From: DATARH01 sp035504235 | GTDB taxonomy: Bacteria > Pseudomonadota > Alphaproteobacteria > ATCC43930 > CGMCC-115725 | DNA: 31,175 nt | Direction: 5' to 3' | Assembly (NCBI GenBank): GCA_035504235.1 | Contig: DATJSH010000094.1 | Coordinates: 1-31,175 of the forward strand | Shown: positions 30,152 to 31,175 of the stretch, piece after piece | How positions within the stretch are numbered: the stretch's first letter is position 1 | Layout of the letters: each line of letters begins with the position of its first letter | The notes under the pieces: model-generated | Databases searched by the model: none | The model's input: the letters and a program-made list of their open reading frames with translations, nothing else | Told to the model about the DNA's origin: nothing | Program-made: the position numbers and the translations under genes

Positions 30152-30837
30152 GGCTGCTTCTGGCCGAGCAGGATGTCGGCGTTGACCGTGACGCTGACCG
30201 TCGCCTCGCCCGGCGCGGCGACCGGCGGCGGAATCCCCGCCACTGCGCCCGCCGCCATCGCCGCGAAGCGCGGCATCGGCGCGCCCTGGGTCTGCGCGTT
30301 GCCGACATCGAGGTTGCGATAGCCCACCACGGAGAGGCGCATCTGCCGCGCGATCGCGGCGGCTCGTTTGTCGAGGTCCGCCAGCGCCTCGCTTGTCAGC
30401 TCATCCTGCGCCCCGTTCAACACCTTGTGCGAGGCCTCATACCCCATGGTCGACATCACCAGCCCCTGGCCCTGCAACGCACCGGCCAGCTTCAGCACCG
30501 CCGCCGCATCGCCACCGCTGAGATAGAGCGACTGAAAACCGGACCACTCGGATTGGGTTTCGATGTGATTGACCGAGTAGGAGCCGGTTTCGACCTCGAT
30601 GCCCTGCGCCCGGTGCGCCTGCTCCAGCGCCTTCGCCATCTGTTGGTTGATCGCCGATTGCACCGTCTGCGCGTCGGACCCGGTCTTCTCCGCCCGCAGC
30701 TCGACATGCAGCACGTCGCGGGTCAGCTTCTTCTCGGCAGTTTGCGTCAAGTGTAGCACGGTTGGTGCCGGCGGGTCGGCCAGCGCCGGACCGGCGGCGG
30801 CAAGAACCAGAACCGGGACGAGCAACCAGTGCCGCAT
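30148..30837 (-). CDS. SIMPL-domain (DUF541) periplasmic protein
   Basis: 229 residues with a signal peptide at 1-20 (cleavage after ALA). The remainder is a SIMPL/DUF541 domain: the opening VLHLTQTAEKKLTRDVLHVELRA (28-50), a helix rich in Gln and Ala (QTVQSAINQQMAKALEQA), then ETGSYSV, and the final VSVTVNADILLG. Family members such as the oxidative-stress protein YggE are exported, and several assemble into rings; their molecular role is poorly known. It begins two bases after the MmgE/PrpD gene stop and overlaps the ThiE-like gene, so all three are one transcript. Confidence 0.85.
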   Translation of the reverse strand: MRHWLLVPVLVLAAAGPALADPPAPTVLHLTQTAEKKLTRDVLHVELRAEKTGSDAQTVQSAINQQMAKALEQAHRAQGIEVETGSYSVNHIETQSEWSGFQSLYLSGGDAAAVLKLAGALQGQGLVMSTMGYEASHKVLNGAQDELTSEALADLDKRAAAIARQMRLSVVGYRNLDVGNAQTQGAPMPRFAAMAAGAVAGIPPPVAAPGEATVSVTVNADILLGQKQP

Positions 30838-30839
30838 GT

Positions 30840-31175
30840 CTAGCCGATCGCGGTCAGCTCGCGCGCCGACAGGCGTTCGAGGTTTTTCAGCCGGCCGAAC
30901 AGCACCTCCGGCGCGATACCGGCGTGGCCGGCTTCGAGGCAGGTGCCGAACTTCACGAACAGCTCATGATCGGATAGCGGCAATTCCGCGGCGCCGCGTG
31001 CGCGTGTCACTTGGGCGCTTTCGAGCATCTCGCCGCTCGTGAGCTCGATGCGCACCTGGTCGTAGACCGCGGCGCCCGAAATCTCCGGATCGTAATTCTG
31101 GTTGGTCGCGACCGTGACCTTCCGCATCAGCGCCTGCACATCGGGCCGGCGGACAAACCCGTCGGTGAACTCGAC
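30840..31175 (-). CDS. MmgE/PrpD family protein, C-terminal fragment (cut by window end)
   Basis: The frame is open to base 31175, so only the last 111 residues are present. They match the C-terminal region of MmgE/PrpD proteins: VEFTDGFVRRPDVQALMRKV, then a beta-rich part YDQVRIELTSGEML, and a helical end AELPLSDHELFVKFGTCLEAG. PrpD is 2-methylcitrate dehydratase, but most family members outside propionate operons (for example cis-aconitate decarboxylase-like proteins) have other or unknown substrates. There is no propionate gene in view. The in-frame Met around 31139 is internal, not the start. Confidence 0.82.
   Translation of the reverse strand, partial: VEFTDGFVRRPDVQALMRKVTVATNQNYDPEISGAAVYDQVRIELTSGEMLESAQVTRARGAAELPLSDHELFVKFGTCLEAGHAGIAPEVLFGRLKNLERLSARELTAIG

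Noticed and set aside
1..31175. CRISPR arrays, tRNA and rRNA genes, transposases, integrase or attachment sites
   Set aside because: I looked on both strands and saw no regularly spaced repeats, cloverleaf-like sequences, rRNA signatures or recombinase motifs. A tRNAscan and an IS search would settle this.

Overview
The window is a GC-rich stretch of bacterial chromosome whose gene content fits an alphaproteobacterium. Rhodospirillales or a relative of Reyranella/Bradyrhizobium is my guess, based on the DUF2272 lipoprotein, the polyphosphate-glucokinase-like ROK domain, the ClC subtype, many stand-alone catabolic oxidoreductases and GC-rich palindromic intergenic repeats. I see no rRNA, tRNA, CRISPR array, transposase, integrase or phage structural gene. 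Most of the very long open frames opposite real genes are high-GC shadows.

Layout. 1-675 is the 3' half of an MHS-type MFS transporter. 687-3177 (minus) is a two-gene unit: a ROK kinase fused to a TIM-barrel amidohydrolase, then an overlapping DUF2272 lipoprotein. 3266-5511 holds a small acidic plus-strand protein with a hairpin against its ribosome binding site, a carboxymuconolactone decarboxylase-like protein, a twin G-rich inverted-repeat element, trmO and an alpha/beta hydrolase with a Cys nucleophile. 5747-10207 (plus) is a compact cassette: a TPR protein with a Cys-containing C-terminal domain, an FkbH-like HAD protein, a stand-alone acyl carrier protein and a CmcI/TylF-like methyltransferase. 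10209-14660 (minus) carries a threonine aldolase, a FecR/DUF6600 secreted protein and a ClC chloride transporter with CBS domains. 14873-17747 has mmsA, a 32-residue membrane microprotein, a superinfection-immunity-family membrane protein with its own near-consensus promoter, and rlmB. 18032-19864 has a small membrane protein, a MetE-C-like methyltransferase and a lysozyme-like small protein, followed by a 349-bp non-coding stretch rich in inverted repeats.

20214-29391 is a catabolic district: a Rieske oxygenase, a Tyr/Gly/His-rich secreted protein, an SDR lacking the catalytic Ser and Tyr, an Old Yellow Enzyme homologue, a formylglycine-type sulfatase, a luciferase-like monooxygenase, an MFS permease and a GMC oxidoreductase. 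From the OYE gene to the MFS gene the order is co-directional and reads as uptake plus stepwise oxidation or desulfation of an unknown organic substrate. 29528-31175 (minus) is a tight MmgE/PrpD - SIMPL - ThiE/TenI-like operon, with the first gene cut by the window end.

Best candidates for something undescribed: the FkbH-ACP-methyltransferase-TPR cassette (possibly carrier-bound glyceryl chemistry without the usual polyketide partners), the ROK kinase-amidohydrolase fusion, and the opposed G-quadruplex/hairpin element at 4061-4157.
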